A stretch of 64,000 nt of DNA from Megaustenia siamemsis (Eukaryota > Mollusca > Gastropoda > Stylommatophora > Ariophantidae). How positions within the stretch are numbered: the stretch's first letter is position 1; each line of letters begins with the position of its first letter. Positions 1 to 11,094 of the stretch are shown one piece after another. The position numbers and the translations under genes are program-made. The notes beneath the pieces are model-generated. The model saw only the letters and a list, made by a program, of their open reading frames with translations. It was not told the DNA's origin and searched no databases. The stretch spans positions 24,114,147 to 24,178,146 of the forward strand of contig JAVIAB010000049.1 of the NCBI GenBank assembly GCA_032433765.1. Direction: 5' to 3'.

Positions 1-369
1 ATGGCACATCAAACAACTGTCCGTAAATATTCATAATCTCTCCTCAGAGCATGAAACGCTTGAGAAATAAAAACTGGTTCGCAAGTCTTCCTTTTGTTCT
101 TTCTTGAATTTATCTACATGAGAGAGCTGAAAGTAATCAGCCTCCGAATAAATCCAACGGTGGCTATAGAACAATTTTCATAGTCATGATGCGGCGTGAC
201 AAGCAGAGGTGTTCACACCAGCTGATTCACTGACAAGAATGTTGCGCTGTCACAGAATCCTCCTGCAGGTGAAATCTCCAGTTGAATTTAGCACAACAGC
301 TGCCATTCTTTCCCAGAAAAATCCAGAACCCATGTCAGGTTGGATGAATGTAGAAGTTGTTGATCAAAC
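1..369. other. No recognisable feature
   Basis: Low-complexity-free sequence with no identifiable exon, repeat unit or mobile-element motif. A short open frame runs into the LINE fragment at about 390 but its first part has no recognised features. Confidence 0.4.
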
Positions 370-1660
370 CTGTCCGCTTGTACATAGAAGCCCACTTCCT
401 ACAGGTCTACAACAATTACTGAATGAAATAAACATGACAAGCAGAAAATATGGATTAGATAGGAATATTAAAAAAATAATAAAACTATGATCATAAACAA
501 ACATAATACTCAAAACCTACATGTGGATATCAAAATTGAAGGAAAATACCTGGAGACAGTTCAGAACTACAACTACCTTGGACATACTATAACCAGTGAT
601 GGAAAATGTACAACTCTCTCTCTCTCTCTCTTTCTGCGATCAAGACTCAATCAGAGTAGGATTCCAGACTCTCTCATGAAGTCAGCTGTCTGTTTAAGTG
701 ATTCGATTGCCCCATATAGTTTCTCTTCCAGGGAGGTGGGTGTGTACCACATTGCTCTTCTCAGGTCTGTGTACTGGGGGCAATCCTGTAGAACATGTTT
801 TGTATTCATATTGTACAGTGGCATAGGCTGGTTGTACCTATTTTGAATTTGGTGAACATGTGATTTAGAGCCGAAGCTAATCAGTTCCATAATGTAACTT
901 CTGCAGCGGTCCAGAACACACTATTGCACACACTGTAGAGGATTTCAGATTACAGGAACGTACTCTGCTTCACAGGCGAAGATCCCAACAGTGTAACTTC
1001 CGATCTATCCACTTGTCTACATTGGAAAGATAGAATTAACTATCTCTGCGGCAAAAAAACGTAACAGTGAACATTGACGCAAACATGACCGCGCCATCTT
1101 GAAACCGGAAGTCCAAATGTAAAACTGAAATAAACAAAAGAATTGGAAAGGCAAAAAAGTCATTTTAATGCCATGAAAAATATACTAACATCAAAACAAA
1201 TAATACCAGGGCTAAAACTAAGATTAGCAAATGTTATATCTTCTCAACATTCCTGTATGGTCCAGAAACACGGACATTAGTCAAGAAAACAGAACAGAAA
1301 ATTTAAGCCTTTGAAATGTGGATTTATAGAAGAATAGGCAGAATTGGATGGAAAGAAAATAAAACAAATGATGAAGTCTTAATGAAGCTAAACATGAAAA
1401 GAGAGCTACTAAACACAATTCAAACAAGACAAATGAGATTTTTGGGGTATGTTAAAACTTACAGTAGCCTACTAAAAGTAATCTTGGAAGGGAAAATACA
1501 AGGTAAAAAGGCAGACCAAGACTAACATGGATGAGTAACATCAAAAGATGGACAAGTCAGCCTATGACAACCTGCACCATCAAAGCAAGAGACAGAGCCG
1601 AATGGTGCTCCATGGTAACCAACCTTCAATGGAGAGACGGCACTCACTAGTGATGATGAC
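370..1660 (+). mobile_element. LINE family B 3' fragment, split by an insertion
   Basis: Decayed C-terminal part of the family-B reverse transcriptase polyprotein: thumb region with YNYLGHTITSDGKC, then MWIYRRIGRIGWKE and RQMRFLGYVK before a charged tail. The family ends in a short (GAT)n tail, seen here as tgatgatgac. The copy is interrupted at 616-1114; the reading frame is broken and the copy is dead. Best preserved family-B copies are at 17889-18787 and 27802-28670. Confidence 0.85.
616..1114 (-). mobile_element. Short LINE-derived insertion (5' leader joined to 3' end)
   Basis: Inserted in the family-B LINE with a 12-bp target duplication (604-615 and 1115-1126, one mismatch). On the minus strand it starts with a leader containing AAGATGGCGCGG, then encodes a LINE C-terminus: HVLQDCPQYTDLRRAMW then LEEKLYGAIESLKQTADF. 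It ends in a (GA)n tail, seen as (TC)n at 616-632. The CP-Y-DLR and KLYG motifs belong to RNase-H-bearing LINE polyproteins of invertebrates. The whole unit is only 499 bp, so most of the parent was lost by internal deletion or by cDNA recombination. Confidence 0.65.
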
Positions 1661-2335
1661 TCCAGTTCTTTAACCACCGCCGCGCCCCCCCCCCCCTCCC
1701 CAAATGTTAGTTACTTAGATCATCTCTTGGCCGATTGTTAGCAAATTATGTTGTGGCTTATTCATGATCTTTTGGTTAACAAATTGTTAGGTTTTAACTG
1801 AAAAGGTGGAGTAACATTGTTGGCGTAACAAATTGTTTAACTGAGAAGGTGGAGTAACATTGTTGGCGTCACAAATTGTTTAACTGAAAAGGTGGAAGTA
1901 ACAATGTTGGCGTAACCAGAAATAAACATAACTAGGACAGTATAAGTAAAAGGAGAGAAAAACTTTATGAGATATAATCAGGTATCAAAATATGTTTCAT
2001 TTTTTGCAAAAAAAAAATTGTCTTTAGTGGGAACAAGTAATGAGAAAAATGCTGTTAGTTGTTAAAAGGTTTGTTTTCTCAATGTTGATGTACTTTAACC
2101 ATGAGTGAAAGTGTCTTTTGTCTGATATATTTGTATGCTAAATGTACTAGCCATTGACATTCACATTTGTATATTTATGCTAATGTCTTCACCCTGACTT
2201 GCTTCTATTGACTGTGGCCTTTATCAACTCTGCTCTGTATCCATTAGTACCTCAAACGCTCTTCTGATTTAGCACAGATAACATTGTGTGTTGCTGGGGC
2301 CCGAAAGGGGAGTAAATAATTGTAGCACTGTTCCC
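1661..2335. repeat. Poly-C tract and 3-copy 45-bp tandem repeat
   Basis: Contains a C-rich homopolymer at about 1682-1700 and three imperfect copies (about 1790-1915) of a 45-bp unit with GGTGGAGTAACATTGTTGGC. The rest of the interval is AT-rich single-copy sequence with nothing recognisable. Confidence 0.6.
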
Positions 2336-2394
2336 TACCAGACATGTACGTAAGAGGCGACTAAGGAGAGTTGGGCATGGGGCCGGCTATCCTG

Positions 2395-2695
2395 TACTGT
2401 TGATAAAATACGCTGCAAAAACTTCACAAACATGGAAAAGGATGGAAATGGCAGGACAAAATCAGTAATGTCAAATATGGAAAAGCACCAGTCAACAATG
2501 AATATGATGGCACTGGATAGTATACACACTGCAGAAGCCAAACTGAGAGTATTACACCACAGGTTCTTTTTTGTGATCCCTACTGGAAGAGACAAAGAGG
2601 AAAATCAAAATATTCTTGGAGAAGATTAGTGGAAGAAGCAATGTGAAGACATGGAATGGTCATGAAAGAATGGCAAGAAACAGAATGGCTTGGAA
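2395..2695 (+). mobile_element. LINE family A 3' fragment, strongly decayed
   Basis: Aligns by eye with the end of the intact family-A copy at 52365-55169: the blocks equivalent to GWKWQDK, the RRRW-WIGHTLR region, FWNPQGKRQRGRP and TWKVFVEDLCS are recognisable but broken by frameshifts and substitutions. It runs straight into an array of its own 3' end. Confidence 0.75.
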
Positions 2696-2930
2696 AATGT
2701 TTGTTGAAGACCTATGCTCCACAAGGATCTGAAAGTGTTTATTGAAGATGTATACTCCACAGGGAGCTGAAAGTGTTTATTGAAGACCTATGCTCCACAG
2801 GGATCTGAAAGTGTTTGTTGAAGACCTATGCTCCACAGGGATCTGAAAGTGTTTGTTGAAGACCTATGCTCCACAGGGAGCTGAAAGTGTTTATTGAAGA
2901 CCAATGCTCCACAGGGAGCTGAAAGATAGA
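2690..2930. repeat. 38-bp array made from the LINE A 3' end
   Basis: About six head-to-tail copies of a unit containing GTTGAAGACCTATGCTCCAC followed by agggatctgaaag. This is the sequence coding the last residues (VFVEDLCS) and stop region of the family-A LINE immediately to its left. Confidence 0.85.
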
Positions 2931-3002
2931 AGATGAACTCACCATATCTGTTTATGGTGGCTGACCCTGACATGATGATAACCAAATCCAAACTTATTGC
3001 CT

Positions 3003-3330
3003 TGGTTACATCGTTCAGTTGTAGCATCCTTTAGTGTCTTGGTGACTGGCTATCCACATCGTTCAGTTGTAGCATCCTTTAGTGTCTTGGTGACTGGCTA
3101 TCCTCTGAGCTGGTTTATTTCCACCCACAACAAATGACCCTCTCAGATGCCTGCCCTCGAATGTCAAAGTTGGACTATATGTCCATGATATATCTATCCT
3201 TGTCTGCCCTCATTCCTGAATGTCAAAGTTGGACTATATGTCCATGATATATCTATCCTTGTCTGCCCTCATTCCTTAATGTCAAAGTTGGACTATATGT
3301 CCATGATATATCTATCATTGTTTGCATAAG
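3003..3330. repeat. Two short tandem arrays (48 bp x2, about 61 bp x3)
   Basis: First, two near-identical 48-bp copies with CGTTCAGTTGTAGCATCC. Second, three copies of a 61-62-bp unit with AAGTTGGACTATATGTCCAT. No coding content. Confidence 0.8.
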
Positions 3331-3499
3331 TATCCTGTATCTCTCTTTTTCAGATCTGAATCTATTTATAACAAACTACATGACTTCATCTCATTGTTAA
3401 ATTTGTTATTAATTAGAAAATTAATAATTGCAATAGAAGTGAAGATGAAACAGGTGAAATGTTTAAACTTTATAAAAAGACATGGTACATGATAGTTGA

Positions 3500-6450
3500 A
3501 CTAGCAGGAATTAACATGGGGGTGACATTGCTGTAACCTTGTATATGTGTAAGAGTAAGTTGTGCTAGCAGGAATAGACATGGGACGACATTGCTGTAAC
3601 CTTGTATAAGTGTAAGAGTAAGTTGTGCTAGCAGGAATAGACATGGGACGACATTGCTGTAACCTTGTATAAGTGTAAGAGTAAGTTGTGCTAGCAGGAA
3701 TAGACATGGGACGACATTGCTGTAACCTTGTATAGGTGTGAGAGAAAGTTGTGCTAGCAGGAATAGACATGGGATGACATAGCTGTAACCTTGTATAGGT
3801 GTGAGAGAAAGTTGTGCTAGCAGGAATAGACATGGGATGACATAGCTGTAACCTTGTATAAGTGTAAGAGTAAGTTGTACTAGCAGGAATAGACATGGGA
3901 TGACATTGCTGTAACCTTGTATAAGTGTAAGAGTAAGTTGTGCTAGCAGGGATAGACATGGGACGACATTGCTGTAACCTTGTATATGTGTAAGAGTAAG
4001 TTGTACTAGCAGGAATAGACATGGGATGACATTGCTGTAACCTTGTATAAGTGTAAGAGTAAGTTGTACTAGCAGGAATAGACATGGGATGACATAGCTG
4101 TAACCTTGTATAGGTGTGAGAGAAAGTTGTGCTAGCAGGAATAGACATGGGATGACATAGCTGTAACCTTGTATAAGTGTAAGAGTAAGTTGTACTAGCA
4201 GGAATAGACATGGGATGACATTGCTGTAACCTTTTATAAGTGTAAGAGAAAGTTGTGCTAGCAGGAATAGACATGGGATGACATAGCTGTAACCTTGTAT
4301 AGGTGTAAGAGTAAGTTGTGCTAGCAGGAATAGACATGGGATGACATAGCTGTAACCTTGTATAAGTGTGAGAGAAAGTTGTGCTAGCAGGAATAGACAT
4401 GGGTCGACATTGCTGTAACCTTGTATAAGTGTAAGAGTAAGTTGTGCTAGCAGGAATAGACATGGGACGACATTGCTGTAACCTTGTATAAGTGTAAGAG
4501 AAAGTTGTGCTAGCAGGAATAGACATGGGATGACATAGCTGTAACCTTGTATAGGTGTGAGAGAAAGTTGTGCTAGCAGGAATAGACATGGGACGACATT
4601 GCTGTAGCCTTGTATAGGTGTGAGAGAAAGTTGTGCTAGCAGGAATAGACATGGGATGACATTGCTGTAGCCTTGTATAAGTGTAAGAGTAAGTTGTGCT
4701 AGCAGGAATAGACATGGGACGACATTGCTGTAGCCTTGTATAAGTGTAAGAGTAAGTTGTACTAGCAGGAATAGACATGGGATGACATTGCTGTAGCCTT
4801 GTATAAGTGTAAGAGTAAGTTGTGCTAGCAGGAATAGACATGGGATGACATTGCTGTAGCCTTGTATAAGTGTAAGAGTAAGTTGTACTAGCAGGAATAG
4901 ACATGGGATGACATTGCTGTAGCCTTGTATAAGTGTAAGAGTAAGTTGTGCTAGCAGGAATAGACATGGGATGACATAGCTGTAACCTTGTATAAGTGTG
5001 AGAGAAAGCTGTGCTAGCAGGAATAGACATGGGATGACATTGCTGTAACCTTGTATAAGTGTGAGAGAAAGCTGTGCTAGCAGGAATAGACATGGGACGA
5101 CATTGCTGTAACCTTGTATAAGTGTAAGAGAAAGTTGTGCTAGCAGGAATAGACATGGGACGACATTGCTGTAACCTTGTATAAGTGTAAGAGTAAGTTG
5201 TGCTAGCAGGAATAGACATGGGACGACATTGCTGTAACCTTGTATAAGTGTAAGAGTAAGTTGTGCTAGCAGGAATAGACATGGGACGACATTGCTGTAA
5301 CCTTGTATAAGTGTGAGAGAAAGCTGTGCTAGCAGGAATAGACATGGGATGACATTGCTGTAACCTTGTATAAGTGTGAGAGAAAGCTGTGCTAGCAGGA
5401 ATAGACATGGGATGACATAGCTGTAACCATGTATAAGTGTGAGAGAAAGTTGTACTAGCAGGAATAGACATGGGACGACATAGCTGTAACCATGTATAAG
5501 TGTGAGAATAAGTTGTACTAGCTGGAGCATTAGAGTGTGACATAGCTGTAACCATGTATAAGTGTGAGAATAAGTTGTACTAGCTGGAGCATTAGAGTGT
5601 GACATAGCTGTAACCTTGTATAAGTGTGAGAATAAGTTGTACTAGCTGGAGCATTAGAGTGTGACATAGCTGTAACCATGTATAAGTGTGAGAATAAGTT
5701 GTACTAGCTGGAGCATTAGAGTGTGACATAGCTGTAACCATGTATAAGTGTGAGAATAAGTTGTACTAGCTGGAGCATTAGAGTGTGACATTGCTGTAAC
5801 CTTGTATAAGTGTGAGAGTAAGTTGTGCTAGCTGGAGCATTAGAGTGTGACATTGCTGTAACCTTGTATAAGTGTGAGAATACGTTGTACTAGCTGGAGC
5901 ATTAGAGTGTGACATTGCTGTAACCTTGTATAAGTGTGAGAGAAAGTTGTGCTAGCAGGGATAGACATGGGATGACATTGCTGTAACCTTGTATAAGTGT
6001 GAGAGAAAGTTGTGCTAGCAGGGATAGACATGGGATGACATAGCTGTAGCCTTGTATAAGTGTAAGAGTAAGTTGTGCTAGCAGGGATAGACATGGGATG
6101 ACATTGCTGTAACCTTGTATAAGTGTGAGAATAAGTTGTACTAGCTGGAGCATTAGAGTGTGACATTGCTGTAACCTTGTATAAGTGTGAGAATAAGTTG
6201 TACTAGCTGGAGCATTAGAGTGTGACATTGCTGTAACCTTGTATAAGTGTGAGAATAAGTTGTACTAGCTGGAGCATTAGAGTGTGACATTGCTGTAACC
6301 TTGTATAAGTGTGAGAATAAGTTGTACTAGCTGGAGCATTAGAGTGTGACATTGCTGTAACCTTGTATAAGTGTGAGAGAAAGTTGTGCTAGCAGGGATA
6401 GACATGGGATGACATAGCTGTAGCCTTGTATAAGTGTGAGAGTAAGTCAA
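3500..6450. repeat. 62/63-bp minisatellite, about 47 units
   Basis: Unit core is cattgctgtaaccttgtata, then agtgtgagagtaagttg, then ctagcaggaatagacatggg. Two subfamilies occur: a 63-bp form with the tagacatggg end, and a 62-bp form ending ctggagcattagagtg that dominates 5480-5940 and 6130-6350. Because 63 is divisible by 3, two overlapping minus frames stay open for about 700 codons; these are not genes. On the plus strand each unit holds a donor-like gagtaagt and an acceptor-like ttgtgctagcag. Confidence 0.95.
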
Positions 6451-6859
6451 CATAGATTTGCTCAGGTTTGGACTTGTTTGAACATGGTAAGAAACATAAA
6501 TCATCCCTTGCATTCAGAATTGGGTGCGACTAAGTCCAAGCGCCTCAAGCATGGAAAATCCTGGGTGACTAAGGTGGGAAAAGTCCATAAGAAATAAGAA
6601 AAGTATGTGATTTGAATGATATTAGGTCTGACAAGGATTTGATAGAAGTAATGCCAGAAAAAAAAAGAGGCTAACCAGTAATCACCAAGCTTGGCATGGA
6701 GTGTCGCTACTGAGGTCATAATCAGGGAATCCATTGAAAAAGTGTCATTACCTCAAGACCCATCACCTATAGACAATTCTGTATCCCGTGGACAGCGCCG
6801 TGGTTAGGGTTTTGTGGCATACTAACATAGAGAAGTGGCTAGGGAATCTGGCAAGTTTA
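6451..6859. other. No recognisable feature
   Basis: Non-repetitive sequence between the minisatellite and the RNase-H remnant. A short minus open frame (6501-6734) has no recognised features. The far right may belong to the same degenerate LINE as the RNase-H remnant. Confidence 0.35.
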
Positions 6860-7167
6860 GCATTACAGTGCCCAGCATAAGAATGGAGACAAGCAGCAAA
6901 GGGCTGCGATAACATGGTTGGTTACACCAAACATGGATCACGTAGTCTTGGTTACTGTCTCACAAAGTATGCTACAGAAAATTGCCAGACAATGTCTACG
7001 GCAGGAGTTGATGCAGCTCTTGGATGGCTTTACAGTGAGTGCGTTAACCTGAGTGTACTGTCCAGGGCATGCTGGTGTACACAGCGATGAAATAGCATAT
7101 AATCTCTGGCACTGAGTGTGGCCTGACTTTGCACAAAGAGGACATCATGAAGTTTGTTCTTCATTCC
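6860..7167 (+). pseudogene. Remnant of a LINE-type RNase H domain
   Basis: With frameshifts, the plus strand reads SQSMLQKIARQ then LLDG then CPGHAGVHSDEIA. The last matches the PGHAGV-GNE-AD block near the end of retroelement RNase H domains. Stops and frameshifts show it is dead. It may belong to the LINE type whose C-terminus appears at 616-1114. A piggyBac-like element interrupts it at 7168. Confidence 0.55.
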
Positions 7168-7832
7168 TTAACCCTACCAGACCTGTGGCCCTGAACCTAA
7201 CTGTCCCCTTTACCTGGTCTTCTGAGCATTAAAGAGAAAAAAACCAACATGATATAGAAAAATGTTAGTTACATGCAAACAAGTGGTTAGAATAAGATAG
7301 AAATCCACAATCCACCCAGCAGGATGAGTCTTATTTCACACAGAGGTGCCCCCATCAACCGTTTGAGGGAGAGACCCCCCCCCCATTTCTTACTATCAAT
7401 CTAGCTCTAGATCTATAAGGTTCAAGATCCTCCTCATCACTCGAGCTCTCACTGTCTGTGTCACTTGAACTGGAAACATATTTTTTATGAAAATCTGACT
7501 CCTCAAAGTCTGAATCAACCAAAGTATCGATCACATGTTGGAATGTGAAAAGTCTAGACCTACTTCGCTTTCCTGTTGAAGTGCTTGGTTCATCAGCCGC
7601 TCATTTCATTGTGAATTTTCATAATTTTTTTCATGTCAAACCACACAGAGTCAATTCAAACACATGGGGGCAGACATTTGCAATGGCTGACCATGAGGTT
7701 TGACCACGATTGGTTGGTTATTTTTAGTTTGTGATGCATTTTTTTCACGTACTAGGCAAAGCACCGAAAATTTGGGACAGCGGCAGATTGGGAAATTACC
7801 AGAAACTAGGGACAGCGGTCTGGTAGGGTTAA
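7168..7832 (-). mobile_element. piggyBac-like element, internally degraded, TTAA target
   Basis: TTAA at 7168-7171 and 7829-7832 flank a 657-bp element whose ends are inverted: CCCTACCAGACC at 7172 and GGTCTGGTAGGG at 7817-7828. TTAA duplication and CCCT-type termini are the signature of the piggyBac superfamily. On the minus strand (about 7600 to 7390) an interrupted frame reads DEPSTSTGKRSRSRL then SDSESSSDEEDLEPYRS, like the acidic N-terminal region of piggyBac-type transposases. The catalytic core is absent, so it could move only in trans. Confidence 0.8.
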
Positions 7833-8324
7833 GAGAAGAGTAGAATGTGTAGGACAATGATGTATATATTGAGAGATTGAGGAGTCTAAAGGTGGTGAAG
7901 GGATCTGGTCCATCTATAGTGCTAAGTGAGAAAAGCAGATTTATCTATAACCAACACCTTACAGTCTATCAATGCTTCAAGAAATGCTTTTACGGGCTGT
8001 GGAGCAGATATGGGGATGCCCCAACTGTAATAAAACTGATTCCACGAATAGAATAGCGGGAATTGATGACATTGCTATAGCCTAGTATGGGTGTGAGAGT
8101 AACAGCAGACCGTACCAAACAAGACAGACAATGCTTACAATTAACATTCAGTGTGGATGGAGGCGATACCTGTTATCATAATTTTTTTTCTCCGCCCAGA
8201 AAAATCACATCTATCATTTTATTAAATATTACTGATTCAATATCTCTGTGACTTGTTTATTTTGTTATATATCATTGTGTGTACAATTTGGAACTAGGTT
8301 TTCTTTCTGTTTATTGTGATGTTT
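7833..8324. other. Mostly unassigned; one solitary minisatellite unit
   Basis: 8038-8100 resembles one unit of the 3500-6450 array (cattgctatagcctagtatg, then ggtgtgagagtaa), 1.6 kb away from it and diverged. The remainder shows no clear exon or element. Confidence 0.5.
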
Positions 8325-8995
8325 GTTGAGTCTTCTTCTTCTTCTTTCCTTCCTCATCTGCCTTTCAGCATCGAGGGGAGATATAATTTGCGGTCTTTTG
8401 CTCGCCTCTGCTGCTGTTATGTTTCCTAGTGCTTCTAATATTCCATCGACCCATCTTTTTCGTGGTCGACCCTTGGGTCTGGTGTTCTCACAACGTTTGT
8501 TGAAGGCTCGTTGTGTTGTGTTTTGTTCTTTCTGCCTAGTCACGTGGCCAAACCATTTTATCTGTTGTTTCCTTATATATTCTATGGCAGGGGCTATTCC
8601 TAGCTTTTTTCTCAGTTCTTCATTTCTGATCTTATCTCTCAGACTGTTTCCTGTCATTTATCTAAAACATTTCAACTTGGTAGAGGTTATTTTTCTTATT
8701 GTTCTTGTATCTAGGGTCCAGGTCTGGCATTGGTAGTACAACAGTGAGATGAAGATTGTATTGTACAGTGCCCGTATTTTCACTTCTGGTGTTATTTCCT
8801 TGTTGGACGATAGTGGGTGATAGTTGTCCAATGATTTGACAAGCTTTGATACATCTTATCTCTGCTGTTTGAGAATTGTCGTTTGCCACTAAACTGCCTA
8901 AGTATTTAAATTCCTCTACCTGTTTTAGTTGCCTGCCTTCTATAGTTATGCTAATGTTCTGTTTCTCTTTTGCGACATTCTGACAGCTTCCAACC
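8325..8995 (-). mobile_element. LINE family K 3' fragment
   Basis: Minus-strand reading gives the C-terminal part of family K: MTGNSLRDKIRNEELRKKLG, IKWFGHVTRQKEQNTTQRAF and GRPRKRWVDGILEALGN, ending in a (GAA)n-type tail (cttcttcttcttc on plus). Upstream sequence has frameshifts. Family K also occurs at 9679-10850 and 43375-43890. Confidence 0.85.
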
Positions 8996-9199
8996 AAATT
9001 AAAATGTTGCCATATGTGATAAATCAACTCAAAAAGTAAGTAGATTTCTGACATCTTACAAAAAAATAAAAAACACCAGGACCACTTAAAAAACATATGA
9101 TGCCTTGATCCCTCCCTCACCGTTAGACGCCGCATCGAGCTTGTAGTGTTTTTGGCGAGATGTTCTATCTTATCTAATGAATCTATGCCTGTCAACTTT

Positions 9200-9620
9200 G
9201 CTTCTCTTTTTAGTGTTCTTTTCAGTGTCTCTCTGGGTCTTCCTCTTTTTCTGTATCCTGATGTTTCCCATAGAAGACCCTGTTTTGGAATTTCCTTTGT
9301 TGTCTTTTCTTAGCACATGTCCGACATGTTTATCTTCTCTTCCTAATTGTGGGTGAGATAGTTGATTTATTAGGCCATTTCTCTTATCTCTATGTTAGTC
9401 TTGAATTCATTCCATTGTACACAGAGTATTCTTCTTAGGTATTTGTCTTCAAAAGCATTTAGTTTTCTCTCATTCTCTTCTGTTGTTTTCCAGCTTACAC
9501 ATACGTAGTTAAGGGTTGATAATACGTTTCAGTTGAATATTCTAAGTTTGATTTTCTTGCTTTGTATTTTCTATTTCCATATTATGTCTAGATTTTAAAA
9601 AATCGCTTCTGCTTTTGCTA
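9200..9620 (-). mobile_element. LINE fragment related to family D
   Basis: Minus strand, frames broken. Similar to the segment 27300-27640 of the family-D copy (equivalents of CESWKTT, LNAFENKC, GHVMRRDN and RGRPRETLRRTL). Separated from the K copies on both sides. Confidence 0.65.
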
Positions 9621-9678
9621 TCCTGCTTCTGGTCTCTTTCTTTGTTTCACCTTCTTGATCTATATTATTACCAATTAT

Positions 9679-10850
9679 TTATATATATATATATATACAA
9701 AATCGTTTGTTGAAGGCTCGTTGTGTTGTGTTTTGTTCTTTCTGCCTAGTCACGTGGCCAAACCATTTTATCTGTTGTTTCCTTATATATTCTATGGCAG
9801 GGGCTATTCCTAGCTTTTTTCTCAGTTCTTCATTTCTGATCTTATCTCTCAGACTGTTTCCTGTCATTCGTCTAACACATTTCATCTCTGTAGATGTTAT
9901 TTTTCTTATTGTTCTTGCATCTAGGGTCCAGGTCTGGCATTGGTAGCACAACGTTGGAATGAAGATTGTATTGTATAGTGCTCGTTTTGCCTCCAGAGTT
10001 ATTTCCTTGTTGGACAATAGTGGTGATAACTGTCCGATGATTTGACAAGCTTTGTTGCATCTTGATTCTATCTCTGCTGTTTGGGAATTGTCGTTTGTCA
10101 TTAGACTTCCTAGGTATTTGAATTCCTCTACTTGTTTTAGTTGTCTGCCTTCTATAGTTATGTTGATGTTCTGTTTATTTTTGGCGACATTCATGACTTC
10201 TGTTTTGTTGATGTTGATTTTCATGTTGTATATAGTGCCTGAGATGTTCAGTTTGTTTAAGTGTTCTTGTAGGTCTTCTATTGTTTCATGTATTAGTGCC
10301 TGATCGTCTGCAAATAGAAGCTCGTTGATCTCCTCTGTCTCTGATGGGTTGGCTAGCTTGCATATGTGGTCCATGTATGTAATAAACAGTAGGGGGGATA
10401 GTACGCACCCCTGTCTTACACCTGATCTAACTTCGAAGTGGTCTGTGTAGCCTGCTGCTGTTCTGACCCTGCAGCTTCTGTTGACGTAGAGACTTTTAAT
10501 AAGGTTGATTAGATGTTGGCTTACTCCGTATGTTGTTAGTATCTCCCACAGTTGTTCTCTGTTTACTCTGTCGAATGCTTTTTCTTGGTCAATGAAGGCT
10601 ATGTATAAGTTTTGATTGTGTTCTGTCATTTTTTCTGCAAGCTGTTTTAATGTGAATAGTGCGTCGGTACATCCTCTGTTTTTTGGGAACCCCATTTGAG
10701 AATCGCTTAACTGTAGTTCTATTATTGGTCTCAGCCTTTTTTCCAAGATTTTGGCGTATAGCTTTCCTACATGGCTGAGAAGAGATATACCTCTATATTG
10801 ATTGCAGTCTCTTTTGCTACCTTTCTTTTTCCATATAAAAAAGTTTGTTG
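9679..10850 (-). mobile_element. LINE family K reverse transcriptase, 5'- and 3'-truncated
   Basis: A long open frame encodes RT domains in order: YRGISLLSHVGKLYAKIL, QMGFPKNRGCTDALF, IAFIDQEKAFDRVNRE, SGVRQGCVLSPLLF and the catalytic LLFADDQALI, followed by the thumb (KYLGSLMTNDNSQT) and C-terminal FGHVTRQKEQ. No endonuclease part remains. The 3' end is cut at about 9700 by an AT microsatellite (9680-9696). Non-LTR RT with an FADD box; clade not assignable by eye. Confidence 0.9.
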
Positions 10851-11094
10851 AGTGGTGTACAGAAATGAGGAGATATAATTTTGTGAGTGTATTTATAAGT
10901 GTGTGTACATGTAGTATTTGAGAGAAGCTAAACATTAGAAAATAAGTTTGACTTAATGTCTTACAGCTGGGCCTGATTCAGCACTATAGAGCTGCTTGAG
11001 CTTTGTGCATACAACACGATTAAGTAACAAGAACCAATATTTTTATCCTGAAAGGTCATTAGCCACCACAAACAGCAGAATCAAATCAAAATGG

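Noticed and set aside
3470..5605. 711- and 684-codon open frames over the 63-bp array
   Set aside because: The unit length is a multiple of 3, so any stop-free unit gives a long open frame. Two overlapping frames on one strand are open, and the frames are broken as soon as 62-bp units appear.
8323..8736. Plus-strand hydrophobic 'membrane proteins' (also 9707-9946, 25097-25525, 43441-43797, 53328-53762)
   Set aside because: Antisense shadows of Lys/Arg-rich LINE coding regions, which translate to Leu/Phe/Ser-rich frames.
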